DNA from: Orthonyx spaldingii
Lineage: Eukaryota; Chordata; Aves; Passeriformes; Orthonychidae
Direction: 5' to 3'
DNA: 64,000 nt
Assembly: GCA_013397795.1 (NCBI GenBank)
Contig: VZTJ01001450.1
Location: forward strand, 186,001-250,000
Position numbers and translations under genes: made by a program. The notes under the pieces were generated by a model. It searched no databases. It saw only the letters and a program-made list of their open reading frames with translations, and was not told the DNA's origin. Below, piece after piece: positions 46,325 through 60,161 of this stretch (its first letter is position 1; each line of letters starts with the position of its first letter).

Positions 46325-49300
46325 GTGCACGGATCCAGTAGGCCAGGGCGCACCCAAGACATTTGCTGGGATGGTTTTCTTTCCTTTTACATTGCTCTTC
46401 AGATCCTGCTGCATAAATTAACACGTCATGTTCCCACATTCAGTAGCAGAGGGTTTGTGGTTCAGCATGGATTCGTCCTCTCTTGCCCTTGGATTGAATC
46501 AGCAGCAGGTCTCAAGCAGGATGAGCTTCATCAGAGGGTAGCTGTGTCTTTGGGTTGTTGTGTGTGAAACCATCTCTGTTTCTCACTCTTTACTTACAAG
46601 TGTGATTGTAGAGAGTTCTAAAATCTGCAGTTTATCATCTTGTTGGGTAGTTTCATAAACTTTAAAATAAACTGCCTGTATGGTCTTAGCAAATCTCAGC
46701 TTTGCACTGAGCAACAGAAGTTTTTTACTTGGTCCAAGCTGTATGAAGAGTAAATACCACAAATTATCCCCACGTTACAGGAATTGTTCTGTCCTTCAAT
46801 CTGTGCAGAAAGAGAGGTGAGTATGAACCATTAAGAAAGGCACCCCCAAAATGGGCATTAGCAGGGAAGTTTTGGTTCAGTGATTAAAGAGAGGAGTTAA
46901 AAGTCAGGACTTCTAACTGGTGCACTAAACCATGGTTTTATTTTTGGAAAAGAGACTGCAGCTCTCTTTGGTTTGTCTAAAATCCTGTTGATTTGCCCTC
47001 TGAAGTTCACATAAGGGACAGCTGATTTTATACAACTGGCTTTCGTTGCTTCCATCCTTGTTGGTACCTTGCATTTGTGAATACTGTGAACTGCTACAAG
47101 GACTGTCAGCAGCACCATTTAAACGAGGGCAAAGCACCCCTGCCTTAGCTGAGGAACTCGTTCCTTCCCTGCGCATTGCAAGTGCCTTTGGCTGGCTGGC
47201 AGCGGAGGATGAAGAGCTGGAAGATTAAGAGTGTCTGTCCCTTTTGCTTTCAAAACGAATTTTCATTCAGTAGTGGCTAAAGCTGGTGGACAGATGGCTT
47301 CAAAAAGCCCTTTAACTAATAGGTTTTGCCAGCCCTACATCCTCTCTTCTGTTAAACATTTCATTCATTATGCAGTTTCAAGAAACGGTGAGAGCCAACT
47401 CTTTCTGCCAGTGTCACCCCTGCACGTAACTCCCCCTTCTTTCCAAAGAGCTGTCAAGAGGCATTTTTCTTCGAAAGGGGTAGAATCTAAGTCTTGCTAC
47501 AATCAGCTTCTGAAGAGGAAGGGCCTTGCATTCAGCCAGAGCTCTGGTGATTGCTGAGATGGAATTAAAAAGGAGAAGAAATAAGAGCAGGGAAAATCTC
47601 AAAGGGTGTCAGGGGGCTCTTTGCCTCAAACAGCCTCGTGGGATGGAGTGTGGTGTTCAGACCTTGTGTTACAGCTCCAGCTCAGCGTGCACAAAGACAG
47701 TGCCTTGGATGCTGCATGGGTTACCAACAAGGGAAAAGAGAAATGAAAACAACGCTGCAGCTTTTCCATTCCACAAGAGCTGCATAATGACTCTGAGTAA
47801 TTAGAGACTGCAGAGCAGAAGTGGCTGTTTTTCATTATGAATCCCATTTTAATTCACCTCAAAGTCACCTGTTGGTAGAAGAGGAAAAACAACCAAGCAT
47901 CGGTTCTGCTTCTGTGAAGTGTCGGAATTGCTTCCCTTTACCATGCAAGGAATGAGAGCTCCCCTGGACACGGCGATCCTGGCCCCGGCAGGAGCTCCCA
48001 GTGGGAGCAAGGGCACGGCTGTCCCTGGGCAGAGCCAGCTGTGCTCCAGCTCCTGCTGGGCTGGGGCCTTGCTGGGTGCTCCAAAAGCTCAGAGGTACCT
48101 GTGCTCTGCGTCACCTGACTGGAAAGGATTTGGGAAACTGATTTGAACTGAAGTGCCAAATGAATTTTCTGGTCTAGTTTCCTCTGCATGACCAAGTGGT
48201 CAGGGCAAGAGAGGGGCAGTGGGAGGACCAGGCTCGTGGGAGACTCCCTGTGTGCACCCAGGCTGGGTGCTGTCACACCTAGGAAAAGAGAAATCCTCCC
48301 AGAAGGAATGAGAGCAGTGTTTTCCCTCCCCGTTCCCTCTCCTGTCCCATGCACCCACACCTGCGAGGCTGGGGGGGTTGGACTTGGTCCATGACATGGT
48401 CGCCCCATTTCTGTCCTATAACTGGAGTAGAAGCAGCTGGGGAGGGAAGAAACAAACACACTCTGAGCTCTGAAATGTCTGTGATTCTTCTGTTTGCTGT
48501 TCCTTTTTCTGCTAAATATAAAACAGTTTTAGAGTAACTTCAGCCATTCATAGTAAATGGAAGTTGAGGCAGGAAGAGGTAATATATTTGTCATTTCGAA
48601 GAACATCTCAAACTCCTTTAAACTGAAGGAATTTAAAACATCCTTGTTTTCTGACTGCCTAGCATGTGGAGAAAGGATAGGAATTTTCCTCAATCATAAT
48701 AAGATTTTCTTAAGTTGCAAGAATTTTTTCAAGTGTTTACAAATCCAAGTCAGTTAGCAACTGCTCACATGAAGAGCTCTGAACAGTTTGATATCACTGG
48801 TGCACAGATTGGGAATACATGTGAAAAGTAGCTCAACAGATTACTTTTGACTCCAGCCTTGACTTGCAATTAACACCAACAAAATTTTGACATGTGGGAC
48901 TCTGCAGACAGCATGAATGTATTTTCTGTAGGACTTTTGCCTGGTGTGAGCACCTCCCTTCTTCTAGCAATCAGCGTTTCGTCCTCAAGTGCTAAACTAA
49001 TATTTCTGTAGGTTTCAGGAAAAGTAGAACTTAAAGGCTTCAAACATCACTCACTTTAGAGGAGACATTCTGAGGGGACCCCAGCATCTTGCCCTGTGAT
49101 TTGTGGTGACCTTTCCAGCACCAAGAGAACAGGGACAACCTGAGGCGACCCACAACCCTGCACTGGGGATGCTGTTACCTCTTACTGACCTGGCAGTCCC
49201 TTTCCTGAACCCCATTTCCTCTCCCACGCGAAAAAGAAGTAGGATAATTCATAAAACTGTATATGTTTGTGATTAGAGAGTTTTGGTACCCAAACCCATT

Positions 49301-51649
49301 TAATCCTAAACAGTGACAAGACACAGTGAGAAGCCAACAGAGTAATCCCATGGAGAGCATCAATAGCACCTAAGACATTTCTCAGCTGCTATTTTGATTG
49401 CTGGTTAAAAATTTCAGCAAAACCAATATGGATGTGTTGGGGGAAATTGGAACACAATTAAGGAATTTGGAAAAAAAGGTAACAAACCATAGAACCTGTG
49501 AAATTTAGGAAAGACTATTCTGTTTTGTCACAAAGTAATTTTTTTTTCTGTCTGCTGGGACTCCAAATTGTCAGTGGGATCTGTGAAGCTGGAATTTGTC
49601 CCTTCCTCCTGAATCTTCTCAACACTCTTCTGAACTGCAAATCAGCTTAAGTCTGGGTGTGGGATGGAATATGGGGAACAAGGAGAAGGAGGTCCCTGTT
49701 ATTGGCAGGCCTGAGGCCACTGAGATCAAAAGAGGTTTTTAATGGGTTCACAAGTGACAGAGTGAATGGGAACTGATGTGGCAAAGAAGCCATCGGAAGG
49801 GGCAGTTCCAAAGGACCCAGGCTTTCCCTGTTCCTGGATTAAATCACAGCAAAGGAGAGACAATGAAATCCAAGAAAAGACTGAAATGTTGAAGTGTTGG
49901 AAGATAATCTGTTCTGAGCCAAATCCTGCATTTCAAAACAGCCTGACAGAACCTGAATTTACTTTAGTTCACAACAGCATTAGTCAAGGACTTTATCTGT
50001 GTTTCAAAGCACAGCCTCAGAGCTGGTGCTGAAATGGCTCAGGCAGTTCAGTTTCAGGACAAGTGATGGCTGTGATGTGATCTGTGCAAACTGGGTCTGC
50101 AAAAATTGGGTTGAAAAATTCAAAGAGCTTCTTACGTTGGAATATTTTGGCTGCCATACCCAAACTCACAAGCAGAAGGCAGAGTTAATGACACTTTCCA
50201 GGTTTCAGCGTGGGGCAGTCTCTAACACGAGTGTGCAGCCTCGCAGAGCAGAGCTCAGATCACTGTGCCCTCTCCAGGCACTGAGGCTGTGTCAGGGCAC
50301 TCCAGAGTCAGGTGTTCAGTGCAAGTCTCTCACCAGCAATTCCTGAGCCGTGCTTAGGTGAACACGAAGGTCCTGCAAAGTCCTGCACGCGGTTCTGGTG
50401 CAGCCCAGCTTCTCCTGCGCTCTCCAGGCATCACCTCAGCCAGTGCAGAGAATATTTATCATTTTCCCATGCAGTCTTACATGGGAGCTCCATTTCACTG
50501 AGGAGGGGGTTTTTGTTTGTTTTCAGGGACTGACTTTCTGCTGAAGAATTCTGAAACCTGAAGAAGAAATGTGGTGGGAGTCAGCTGGTCATGGTTATGC
50601 TGTTCTTGCTGCCCCTCTTTCCCCACAGATGTACAGTTCTTTGTTTTACTTGTCTTAGAGCAAAGTTTTCATTTGAAAATTCAAATGTCCACCCTGCAAA
50701 TCTCATTTGTAACACTTCATAGCTTAGAGAAGTAGACAATGTGTTCTAAATCATGAAATAATAGGCCCCCCCCCAATGCAAATCTAAGTAATAATATAAT
50801 TATCATGTAATGATATTTGGCTGTGTGAATTCATCTGTCCTGAATAATACATGCCTTGAAATCTCCCATTGTAATGTAATTTTTCACACCATGTATTTTG
50901 TAGGGATTTGGAGCCTGGGGATTTATTTAATTAATTTATTTGTTTATTTGTTTTCCCTTTGTTGCATCATTAAATGCAGCAGAGCATCACTTGATCAAAG
51001 TTGTTCAAACTTGTGTGATTTCAGTCCACTTAGCTGGGCTGAACTGCCAACTGCTTTAATAACCAGTTGTAAGAATGAACTGCACAGTTATCCCAAATAA
51101 CCTGCAGAAGAAAGGAATAAATGTTTTTCTCTCCTCTGCTGATATGAATTCTATGCTTGAAGGAAGAAAATTGTCTTATTACATTAGAATCTAATAGGAG
51201 GAAGTGCTCAATGTAATGCATTAATGTACATGTAATAGTTTCTCTTGAAAGCTGAGGAATAATTTAAAATACAATATACTTGTAAATATTCAGTCATTCA
51301 GTAAACCTACCAATCTTTGACTTTGTTAGTTAATGCTTTTTAATTGCCAAAGCAATAACTGAGGAAGGAGAGCACCGATCTAATGTAATTACCTCAAAAT
51401 ACTGTGCTACGAATATCAATCCCAGTGGGTCCCACCCCTGCTGAGCCTGTGGAGAGGAAATGGAGTCAGTCAGGAAGAGTTCAAGGTGCTTCAGTGGAGA
51501 AGGGAAGCGCTGTGTGCACAGCAGAGGAGTGTTGGGATGTGCCAGGAATTCTGAGTGCCAGGCACAGGGCAGCAGCAGCTGTGACACTGCTGGGGATGGG
51601 TGACACCACTGCAGCACCCAGCTGAGCAGGGCCTCGAGTGTGTGTGACC

Positions 51650-51789
51650 CCTGAGAGCCAGCAGATACCCCTGTGTGATTCCTGAGAGCCAGAACACACA
51701 GATACCCTGTGTGATTCCTGCGTGACTCCTGGGAACCCCCAGATATCCCTGTGTGTTTCCTGGGAGCCAGCAGAAATCCCTGTGTGCTG
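51650..51789 (+). repeat. ~31 bp minisatellite, 4 degenerate copies
   Basis: Four units of the form CCTGAGAGCCAGCAGATACC + CCTGTGTGATT lie at 51650-51680, 51681-51716, 51728-51758 and 51759-51789. Unit 2 carries a small insertion, and an 11 bp partial unit (CCTGCGTGACT) lies between units 2 and 3. The minus-strand frames of 105-161 codons here are artefacts of the repeat. Confidence 0.9.
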
Positions 51790-54700
51790 CAGGCTGGAAA
51801 TGGAGCACTTGGCACTGAGCATTTGGGAAGACCCTCTGATTTTCTATTAAATGTCAGGTTTTAAGAGCTCTCTATCTCACTGGTATCCTGCTCATCACCT
51901 TTAGCAGCTGGGAGAAAAGGGAAAGTGAGTTGGAAAACTCATTCCCAGTGCGTGGTCCCTGCATCCACAAACCCCCTCAATCCTGCACTTGCCCTGTCCC
52001 TGGCAGAGGAACAAGGACAGACTTTGCCTCCTCTGGGTCTCACTGGCCCCAGATACCTCCCCCCTCCCCCCCACCTTTACTGGCAGCAGAATCTGACCCA
52101 GCATGTTTAAAAGCAGGATGCTTTCCTTAACTATACTGAGCTGATAATAAATATTTCCAGGAACTACAAAAAGGAGAAGAATCGTTTCTGGAAGGATCAC
52201 TTGTGTTGGAGTGCACATGCTGCAGAGTAGGGGCATTGCTGGGTGGGTTTCAGTGTTGTTCTAGGTGTGTCAGGTCCTGGCATCTCCATCGACTGCTAGA
52301 ACCTCATTTTAGTAATAAGGAGAAGATGATCATAAATCTCACTGAATGCTTTAAAAGATATTTGGATGCTCAGACTTACTATGACATAGTGAAGTTGTAG
52401 TATTTCCTTACCTGAGATGTATAGGAACAATTACACATGTTGTAGAACTTAATTAATTGTATTTCAGGCAGTATGAGGTGCTAATATGTGAAATGACTCA
52501 GTCCTCATTCATCATTTCATACTATATAAATTCAATTTATAATGTTCAACAAGATGCAAGTCACCCAACAGAACAGAACTCCAGCACTCTTGTCCCTGGC
52601 GAACCAAAGGCAAATCTTTGTAAATAAAGCCAGCTCATTAATGATAAACTACTACTAACTAGCATTCTTGAATCAGCTGTTGAGGAGTTAGATGAATGAG
52701 CAGATGTGGAGCCAAGTCAATAACAATTTCTGTTTGTGTAACTGCATCAGCCTTGGGAAGGTCTGAGACAGTTCTGGAAGGACTGACCCAGCAGGGATAG
52801 ATGGGCAGTAAGGAGCAGATTCTCATTATTGGACTGAATTCACCTGGTTCTGTACAATCAAGGCTCCTCTGTGTGTCTTCAAACAAGGTGAATGATCTCG
52901 AACTCGTTTGTCCTGAGCAGCTGATTGCAGCTTCCTTCTCTTTGGAGGCAGCACCAGGGCAAGGGCAGCTCTAACGGGCCGTGCTGACTGAGCTGCACAA
53001 GAACAACCCTGCTTTAAAAAACGTGTCAAAGTGTGGAACTCCCCGGTTTTTCCAGTTCTGGACTCCTGTCAGCACCACGCTGCTCACACAGGTTGGTGTC
53101 CTGAGACACCTCTGCAGCCTGGCAGCTGGGCTTGCCTCTGATGGACACTTGGTCACTAACACCGCAGCTCCTGCAGGGCAGTACCACGGCAAAGCAGAAA
53201 TTTCCCGACATCTGGAGCCACGGATTCATCTCTGGTGTGGAATAAAGTTTCTGTGATGAAGGTGATGCCATTCTTAATGCACAAGATAAAGGGTGTACAA
53301 CAGACAGGGTTAAATTCACGATGGCTGCACATCACCACTTGTAATAAGACAAAACTTGCATTGGCTGCTGAAATCCTGTGTAGATTTTTAGGTAGTTACA
53401 AGTAAAAGTGGCTATAAATATGATACACTCATATGAAGTCAAATGTAGGAGGCAATGAGTATTTCGTTCAGGAATGGAATGTCTTTCTGAGAAGCAGAAA
53501 AAACGGTATAACTTAATTTTGACGTTTTTTGGTTGAAACCAGCCCTCCTCCAGAGGTGACTAAAAGCTCCGGTGAGATTTCATGTGGTGATTCTGCCCAC
53601 AAATCCTTTTGGAGGATTTGGAAATTACAGCAGCAATAGCAGTTACTACAGAGCGCACCTCATTTGGAAAGTGTTTACCACAACCCCTGTCCTAAAGCAG
53701 TGTCTTCATTGCCTCTGGTGTTTCAGGGCATTTGTAATGCACAGCCTGCCCAAAGCAGGAGCTCAGTGCAGACACTGCTCACAAGAAGGGCTTGTTGGCC
53801 AGATCTCCCTGTGAGAAACTCCAAGGTGCCTTTGTAACGTAACCCTTTATTAATGATAGAAGTGGAGTCAAAGGAAGGTATTGCAAGGCACTGAGGTTAA
53901 CCAATATGCCACTTAAACATAACTGTAGTTTGTGTTATCTGTAACTGAAGAAGGTCATGGGATCCATCGTTTGCAGTGGGAGTTTGCAGTGCCAACAAAT
54001 TAGCATGCAAAGGCCTGGCTCGGCATACAGAGCAGCCTCTGAGAGCTGCCCCGAGCGAGAGGAACAGGCTCCCTCCAGCTCCTGATCCTGCTGTCACTTA
54101 TTAAAACAGCCCCGCTCTTGTTGCCAGCCTGAATGTGCTGAGAAAGTGTCACAGAGCCTCAGACAGGGCACAGAGGGGTGGCAGTGCCAAGGGGAGCCGA
54201 GCCCAGCAGGGCCCGTGGTGCCGCTTGTGGGGCGGACGGGCTGGGGGCTGAGCAGGCATCTCACCTCTTTTGCTTCAAGGAAGGCAACAACAGGGCTAGC
54301 CTGGGAGGAAAAACACTTCTGAAAGGGTAGAAAAGAAAACCAATTTACTTTGAGAGCAATGAATTTAAGTGCTTCCGCCCTTTCTTAACAAGACCCGCTA
54401 AGAAGGAGAAAAAAGGGAGAAAGCAAAGTCTTCTTCGTTCCTCCTCCCCCCTGCAAAATCCTACATGCCCTTTTGGCAGAGATCCATCATTTACTTAATG
54501 TGTCCTGCTGAAATCAATTCATGTGTCAGGATTTGGAGAGCTAGAACAAAATTTGTTTACTGATCCCATCCACAGATCACTCAAGAGGATTCATAAAGGT
54601 TAGCAAAAATACCCACAAACCCACATTCAATTTGCTGTGTAGAGTAATGCATTAGGGAATGACAGATTCCAGTAGGGAGGGGGAAAGGCTGATTGTGCAA

Positions 54701-55100
54701 ACCAGTTGGTCAAAGTCCACAAGCACCTTGAAGCACATGCGATTACATGAACGGGGATTTGTCTGCTTTGGTGATGGGAGAAAACGGCCTTTACAGTGCA
54801 AAGTGTGCCCTGCTGGGTGAGGAGGGGCTTGGGGCTGTGGGACACCAGAGCCTGGGTGGGCACACTGCTCCTGAGGGGAGCAGGTCCCTTGGCCACTGGT
54901 GCTCCGAGCCAAAGCCAGCTCCGTGTCCCTGTTGTCCCCGGGGTTTGGTGGCACTCCCACCTCCACATTGAACCTGGGGCATGTGGACAGGAACTTTGCC
55001 ACTGCATACCCACCCTGGGGCAGGGGAAGGATTTTCCCCTCCAGTTCCTACTCTTCACAGACCTCTGAAATGACTCCTGGTTTAGGATTCTCTGGTCTCT

Positions 55101-55150
55101 GATCATAGGATCAGAAGGGACCCCCAAAGATCACTGAGCCCAACTCCTTA
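55101..55150 (-). mobile_element. Short CR1 LINE 3' end scrap
   Basis: 'gatcataggatcagaaggga' followed by 'cccccaaagatcactgagcc' and 'caactcctta' matches the reverse complement of CR1 ends of the type '..ggagttggactcaatgatccttgtgggtcccttcca'. About 50 bp are recognisable. Confidence 0.75.
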
Positions 55151-58100
55151 ATACACATCTTCAAAGCTCCTGTTCATCTCACCCAACATAGAACTAAGCA
55201 AGAGACCAAGTGTCTGTAAGTGCAGAGGAGGAGTTCTCAGGGCACGGGTTTGGCAACAGCCTCTTCTGTCTGCTGGTGTGCAGGGAGCATCACTTCATGC
55301 TCTTGCAGCAGATACAAGTAGGACCTTGCTTTTTGAAATTATTCTGAATTAAAATGCAATGAAGTGCATTAAGTAGAAAGTGGCTTTCTCTAATCCAACA
55401 TTTGAATAAAAAGGAAGGCTGTGGATGTGGGTCAGCAGTGCTCAGATGCTCACCTAACAACAGGCTCCTTGCTCTCTGGGTTCACAGAGTGCAGCCTCGT
55501 ACAGAACACCAGGCTGGGAGGGCAGAATGATCCTGGCTGTGCCTGGAGCCCACACTCACTGCATTAACCCACCACAGGCTGAGGTGCTGCTCTACAGCCT
55601 CACAGAGTGTAGTTCCTCTGGTAAATAGTGTGGGGCATGATGTCACTCTTGCTTAAAACAATTTGTTGAGTTGTAAATACCACTAATCAATTCCTGTTAC
55701 TGAATCCTGTGACCTTGGGTGTAATCCATGACTTTAGTGTATTTTCTAGCCTTAGCAAAACTACTTTTAGCTGCCCTTTCCCATTAACTTCCCATCTCAC
55801 TAATAAAATACTAAGAGAATTATATTCACCCCTTCTGCCAATTTTAACTGGAAACGATTCTGACTAAGGAATATTAAATGTTGCACATTGACAAATCTGA
55901 TCTCTGCTCATCATTGCTGGGGTCAGCAGCCTCCTCCTCGGCCTTTTCTCAAACCTAGGCATACTTTGCAGCCCAGGGTCACTTGACCAGTCTCAAACGC
56001 AAATTTAAAGGGCTTTTTATTTATGCCCAAAGCAGGAGAGGCTTTGTGATCCCTGTCGTGTGAGAGGTTTTATTGTGAGACTCCTGCAACTTGAAAACTT
56101 CCTTCTTTGAGGCCAGTGTCTCCTTCCTGCCTCTCCTGCCCTCCACCAAACTTGTATGCAGACACTTTTGAAAATGATTGGTATTTGTTTCCCCTTGGTT
56201 GTCTCCTAAAGCAGGAAAATTACTGTACAGACTGGGATTTTTTAATAGGTTTTAGAAGGGTGGTTTGGGGAGGATGATTGAGGACAGGATACACAAACTG
56301 TCTGACAGGAAGGAGATTTGCACTCCGAGGATTTTTCTCCTGACATCTGAGATGATTCCAGGGATACAGCCCTGCATCCTAAGACCTGAATTGCTGTCAC
56401 AGGTCCTGGGTCACAGCCCTGTGTGCAGCAGCTGACCTGGGCAGGTTTCTCTGTCTCAGGGCTGGCGAGCTCTGACTCCACTGCAGTGCCACAGACCAGC
56501 TCCCTGTGATGGAAGTGAGGGACAGAGCTCAGAGGCTGAATGTGATCTGCCAGAACCTCTCCTTGTCTTTCTGTGGTGACATGAGGAATCTCAGCATGTT
56601 GGGCTTTTCTTCTAGGACTGTGACAGAAGCATAGGCACAGTCAGCAGCAGATGCAGCCTTGTGGGGCTCTAAATCCCTGTAGTCCCCATGGAGATTTTAC
56701 ATTTGTAATTCTCACTTCTGGCTTTAACAGTTCTGCTGGCTACAGCAGAAATTCTCATTGCTTCACCACATCAGGGTGAGAACTGGGTGTTGCAAAGTTG
56801 TCTTTCAGCTCTCCCTGTGCTGCTGCGCTACTTCAGCATCTCCAGGGCTCCCAGCCTTTGCATCTCGAGTGCCTTGGCTCTGCAGGGCTCAGCAGAGGCC
56901 CCAGGCTGGCCCCTGCTCTGTGGACGTGGTGGGCAAGGCTGCAGCTGGGTGACGTGGGTGCTTGGGTGTCAGGGACCTGCAGGGCTGACAACGTTGTTGG
57001 AAAGTTTGTTCCCTAGAATCTGAACTTCAGATACATAGTACATGCTGGCTGTAATTTAAATTCAATCAATATTCAGTTAAAAAATAAATAGAAAGCTTTT
57101 TAGATCGGTGATGTAAGGGAATGTTGGTTCAAGGAAGTAATTACATATTATGTAGAAAAAGTCAATTTAAGTCCTCAATAATTTACTTAAGTGATTTACT
57201 TGACTGATGTGTTGTCTTGACCCAGTAGGGCAGAGTAACAGACACTCAGTGATGGCAGAGTTCCAGCAAAACCAGCCGTTGTTACCGTCCGACATAAATC
57301 ATTAGCTACTGTCTCATTCCAGGTGTACACAGGTGCTATTTAAAACAAAAAAAGGTGATAAATTTTGTGTTTGTAAACATAACTCTGTCAAAACTAATCC
57401 TGTTTCTGGCAGATGAAGATGTTATCCATACCTCTTGCTAAGGCAATATCCATTTTCAGGAAATAAAGTTCCTAGTATATAATTAGCTGAAATTGGCCGC
57501 CATCAGGGCAGCAGGGGTCCGGGGTGGGTTTAAGTGGACAGCTGGGAGAGGAGCTGCCCTCTGCCAGTGCTGCACAGACCCGTGGGGACACACAGGGACA
57601 GGGTGGCTGCTGCTGTGGGCTGCTGGTGGCCCGGTGAGGCTGCGGGGCTGCAGCCACTCCTCACTCCGGGCTGCCATCACAGGGCAGGGGCTTTTTAAGG
57701 ATGTTCTTTGGACTCTTCCCAGATCGCATACCACACATGGGGAAGGCAGGGATTGCAATTTGTAGCCATGACAACGATGCTGGCGAATGCTGCTGTTCTC
57801 TGTTGCTGTACCTGTGATACAAGGGTCCTTTTAAAAATTACCCCTTGTGCCCTGCTCTTCCTTTATAGCTGAGAGTGAACTTTGGCCCCTGAGAAGATGA
57901 ACCCTGGGGTGCATTGGGTGGGTGTGCTGAGCTCTGAGCTTGGGCTTGAACTGCACCAAGTCTCAAAGAACAGCACCCAGTCCCATGTGCTCGTTCCAGA
58001 CAGATCTGAGGCCAGCTGAAATCTGAGTTTGGGATTACACACCAGTTTGTGCTGCTATTCCTGGGTAAAACAACCCATCAGTCCCCTGTTACACCCCTGG

Positions 58101-58231
58101 TTCCCTGTTCCTTGCTGCCTTCAGTGCTTGTAGCAGCAGTGCCAGGGGTTGTGCCACCTCTTTGCCTCCAAAGTGCCTCCCTTGGCCATTGGGACAGGCT
58201 CTGAGTCTATTGTGTGTGCTCCATATGAACA
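55151..58231. other. Non-coding stretch, nothing recognised
   Basis: No gene or transposon recognised. A GC-richer block with some CpGs lies at 57.5-57.7 kb; its frames on both strands (60-91 codons) are unrecognised. Confidence 0.5.
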
Positions 58232-58326
58232 GAGAATCACTGAATGGCTTCAAGACCCTAAAGATATCCAGTTCCACTCCCACCTCATGTGCACACGTGA
58301 TGGGATGTGCACCAGGTACCACTTCC
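58232..58326 (-). mobile_element. Old, diverged CR1 LINE fragment
   Basis: 'gagaatcactgaatggcttc' then 'aagaccctaaagatatccag' and 'ttccactccca' follow the reverse-complement CR1 start ('agaatcacagaatggtttgg..ggaccttaaagatcatccagttcca'). The weaker stretch 'gatgggatgtgcaccaggta' aligns to the 'catgggcagggacacctt' part. Divergence is clearly higher than in the other copies. Confidence 0.7.
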
Positions 58327-59810
58327 TGCAGCCGTCCCTCTCTGACCACAGTTCTGCGCTGGCAGTTCTGAAGCTCTGATTATACCATGAGCTACAACAA
58401 AGCAAAAAAAACCCACTAAAAATGCCAAAAATCCCCTAAACCACTCCTCACCTATAGGCCCTTGAAAATTGTTGGAAGATAATTCAACTAGTGCTACTTC
58501 AGCATTCACACCAGTATGTGTGATGTCCCTCTAACTCCCACGGACTGAAGATCGCCAGCTCTAGGAAGGATCTCCGGGAAAAGCAAGCTCAGGACCAAGG
58601 AGGAAAACCAGACTGGTGGTAGCTGGACAGGATGGGGGTGAGCAGCAAAGTGTAGATGAATTCTGTGTTAAACAATGTGGCTTTGCATGAAACTGGGACA
58701 GATAGAACCCAGGAAGCCACTGTGGGGAAGGGACTCTAATGTTTAGAACATAGCCAAGATGGCTACTGACAAATTTTCACATATATTCTTCCAGCAATAA
58801 GTAGCTTAACAAACCTTGAGCTTGGTTATGTAACGAGATCATTAGATCAGCATTTGGGACCTATTTACTGTGGCAGGAAAACAATACACCTCTGATCTAT
58901 TGTGGGCTGGGCTGAGATTTCCAACTTCAACAGTAAATATAGTTGATAAATTAAATTAACATGATAGCCCTGAAACAGTACTGGTAGTTTGTGTATTACA
59001 GCTCCAACCAGGTGTTGAATTTTGTTCCCAAAGAATTAACCTGAACTTCAGCCCTCTCAGGTCTTCAGTCTCTTCATAAAGCCTATAAATACCACAGACA
59101 AGGCTTATGTCATTACCCTCTTAATGTCATAAACATTTAATAGAGTTAAATTTGAAGTACAACACATTGCAAAATCGATCTGATCTTGTTGGGGAGACAA
59201 AGGGAAGAAAATTGTTGGAGTCATTTGGAAAACAAATTAAGAATTACATTCACTTGACTTTGAAGTGGATGAAAAATTATGGCCAAGACGGATAGAGCCA
59301 TTGTATTCCAGAGGCAAAGAGGGCCGGGACAGGGAAGCCTCTGAGTGGTGGCTGCTCTCTGACACAGATTGCAGTGGCAGGCAGCCCCCATCCATCACCT
59401 GGGGCGTGACAGGCAGCGCTTTCCTAGAAATTGCAAGAATTTCACTCTAAATATTGCAGCTCGGACCTCTCTCCCTCAGAGCAGCCACTTCAGCAGCTGG
59501 AGATTTCTGTGCTGTGGAGCACGGTCCCCACTGCTCCCTCCCCAGGGGTGCTCACCCTGTCGGGGAATGCTCACCTGTCCCCAGCACGGCCCTGCTGGGC
59601 TCTGGAGCACGGGGCTGCCTCACCTGGCTGCAGGACAAATCCATTCCTGCAAAGGCTTTCCTGTAACTGGCTCCCTAAGGGCTGGGTTGGAGGGTGAGGT
59701 TCTCTCACCTTACGCTGCAGTGGGCGCAAGGGGCTTTGCTGGCAGCCAGCTCCATTTCCTGGCGTGGCTTACCAGCACCCAGTGTCTCCTCCAAGTGCTA
59801 AGTGGGCAGA

Positions 59811-59836
59811 AAAGAAATAAATAAAAATAAATAAAT
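59811..59836 (+). repeat. (AAAT)n-like microsatellite
   Basis: Imperfect AAAT/AAAAT units (gaaataaataaaaataaataaat). No retrotransposon body is attached. Confidence 0.8.
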
Positions 59837-60136
59837 CCCTATTAGTAAAGGTTTACTGTGTAAAAATCTAAGACAATGAAGAGGAAAAAGTGAAGGGCAA
59901 TGGACATGTTAAAATGCTGCAGACAACAACCTGCTTGGGGGAAAGTGTATTTGTTCTTTCCTTTTAAAACTCATTATTTATTTTCTCTATTCTTCAGACC
60001 TAATGTCTCACTAATGAATTCCAGGGGGATTTTTGAATCATGGTGATATCATGGGTTAAACCCCTTCTCTACTTTTTGAATGTAAATTCTTTTTGACATT
60101 CTTAGTTATTGCAGAGCATTGACTTCTTTCCTACAA

Positions 60137-60161
60137 CAAAACCAAACGCTCTTTGGTTTTG
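60137..60161. repeat. Perfect 10 bp inverted repeat (hairpin)
   Basis: CAAAACCAAA and TTTGGTTTTG are perfectly complementary around a CGCTC loop. No coding context. Confidence 0.8.

Larger units (their letters stand above)
45466..55100. other. Long non-coding stretch with weak exon candidate
   Basis: Nearly 10 kb without a confirmed gene or transposon. It contains the signal-peptide-like exon candidate (46273-46324), the 31 bp minisatellite (51650-51789), a C9 run near 50765, a C-rich tract at 52058-52074, and GC-rich blocks at 47.95-48.1 and 54.8-54.95 kb whose frames are unrecognised. Several repeat-free blocks (for example 54.36-54.57 kb) look enhancer-like, but I cannot show conservation. 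Confidence 0.5.

Noticed and set aside
47938..48459. 173-codon minus-strand frame
   Set aside because: No recognisable motif; competing frames on the plus strand; GC-rich composition suffices to explain it.
50592..50660. Acceptor-like CTTTCCCCACAG followed by ATG
   Set aside because: The frame stops after nine codons and no donor precedes the stop.
53572..53700. Gly/Asn/Ser/Tyr-rich stretch (NPFGGFGNYSSNSSYY) reminiscent of hnRNP tails
   Set aside because: Only about 16 residues; no RNA-recognition motif nearby and the frame continues into unrelated sequence.
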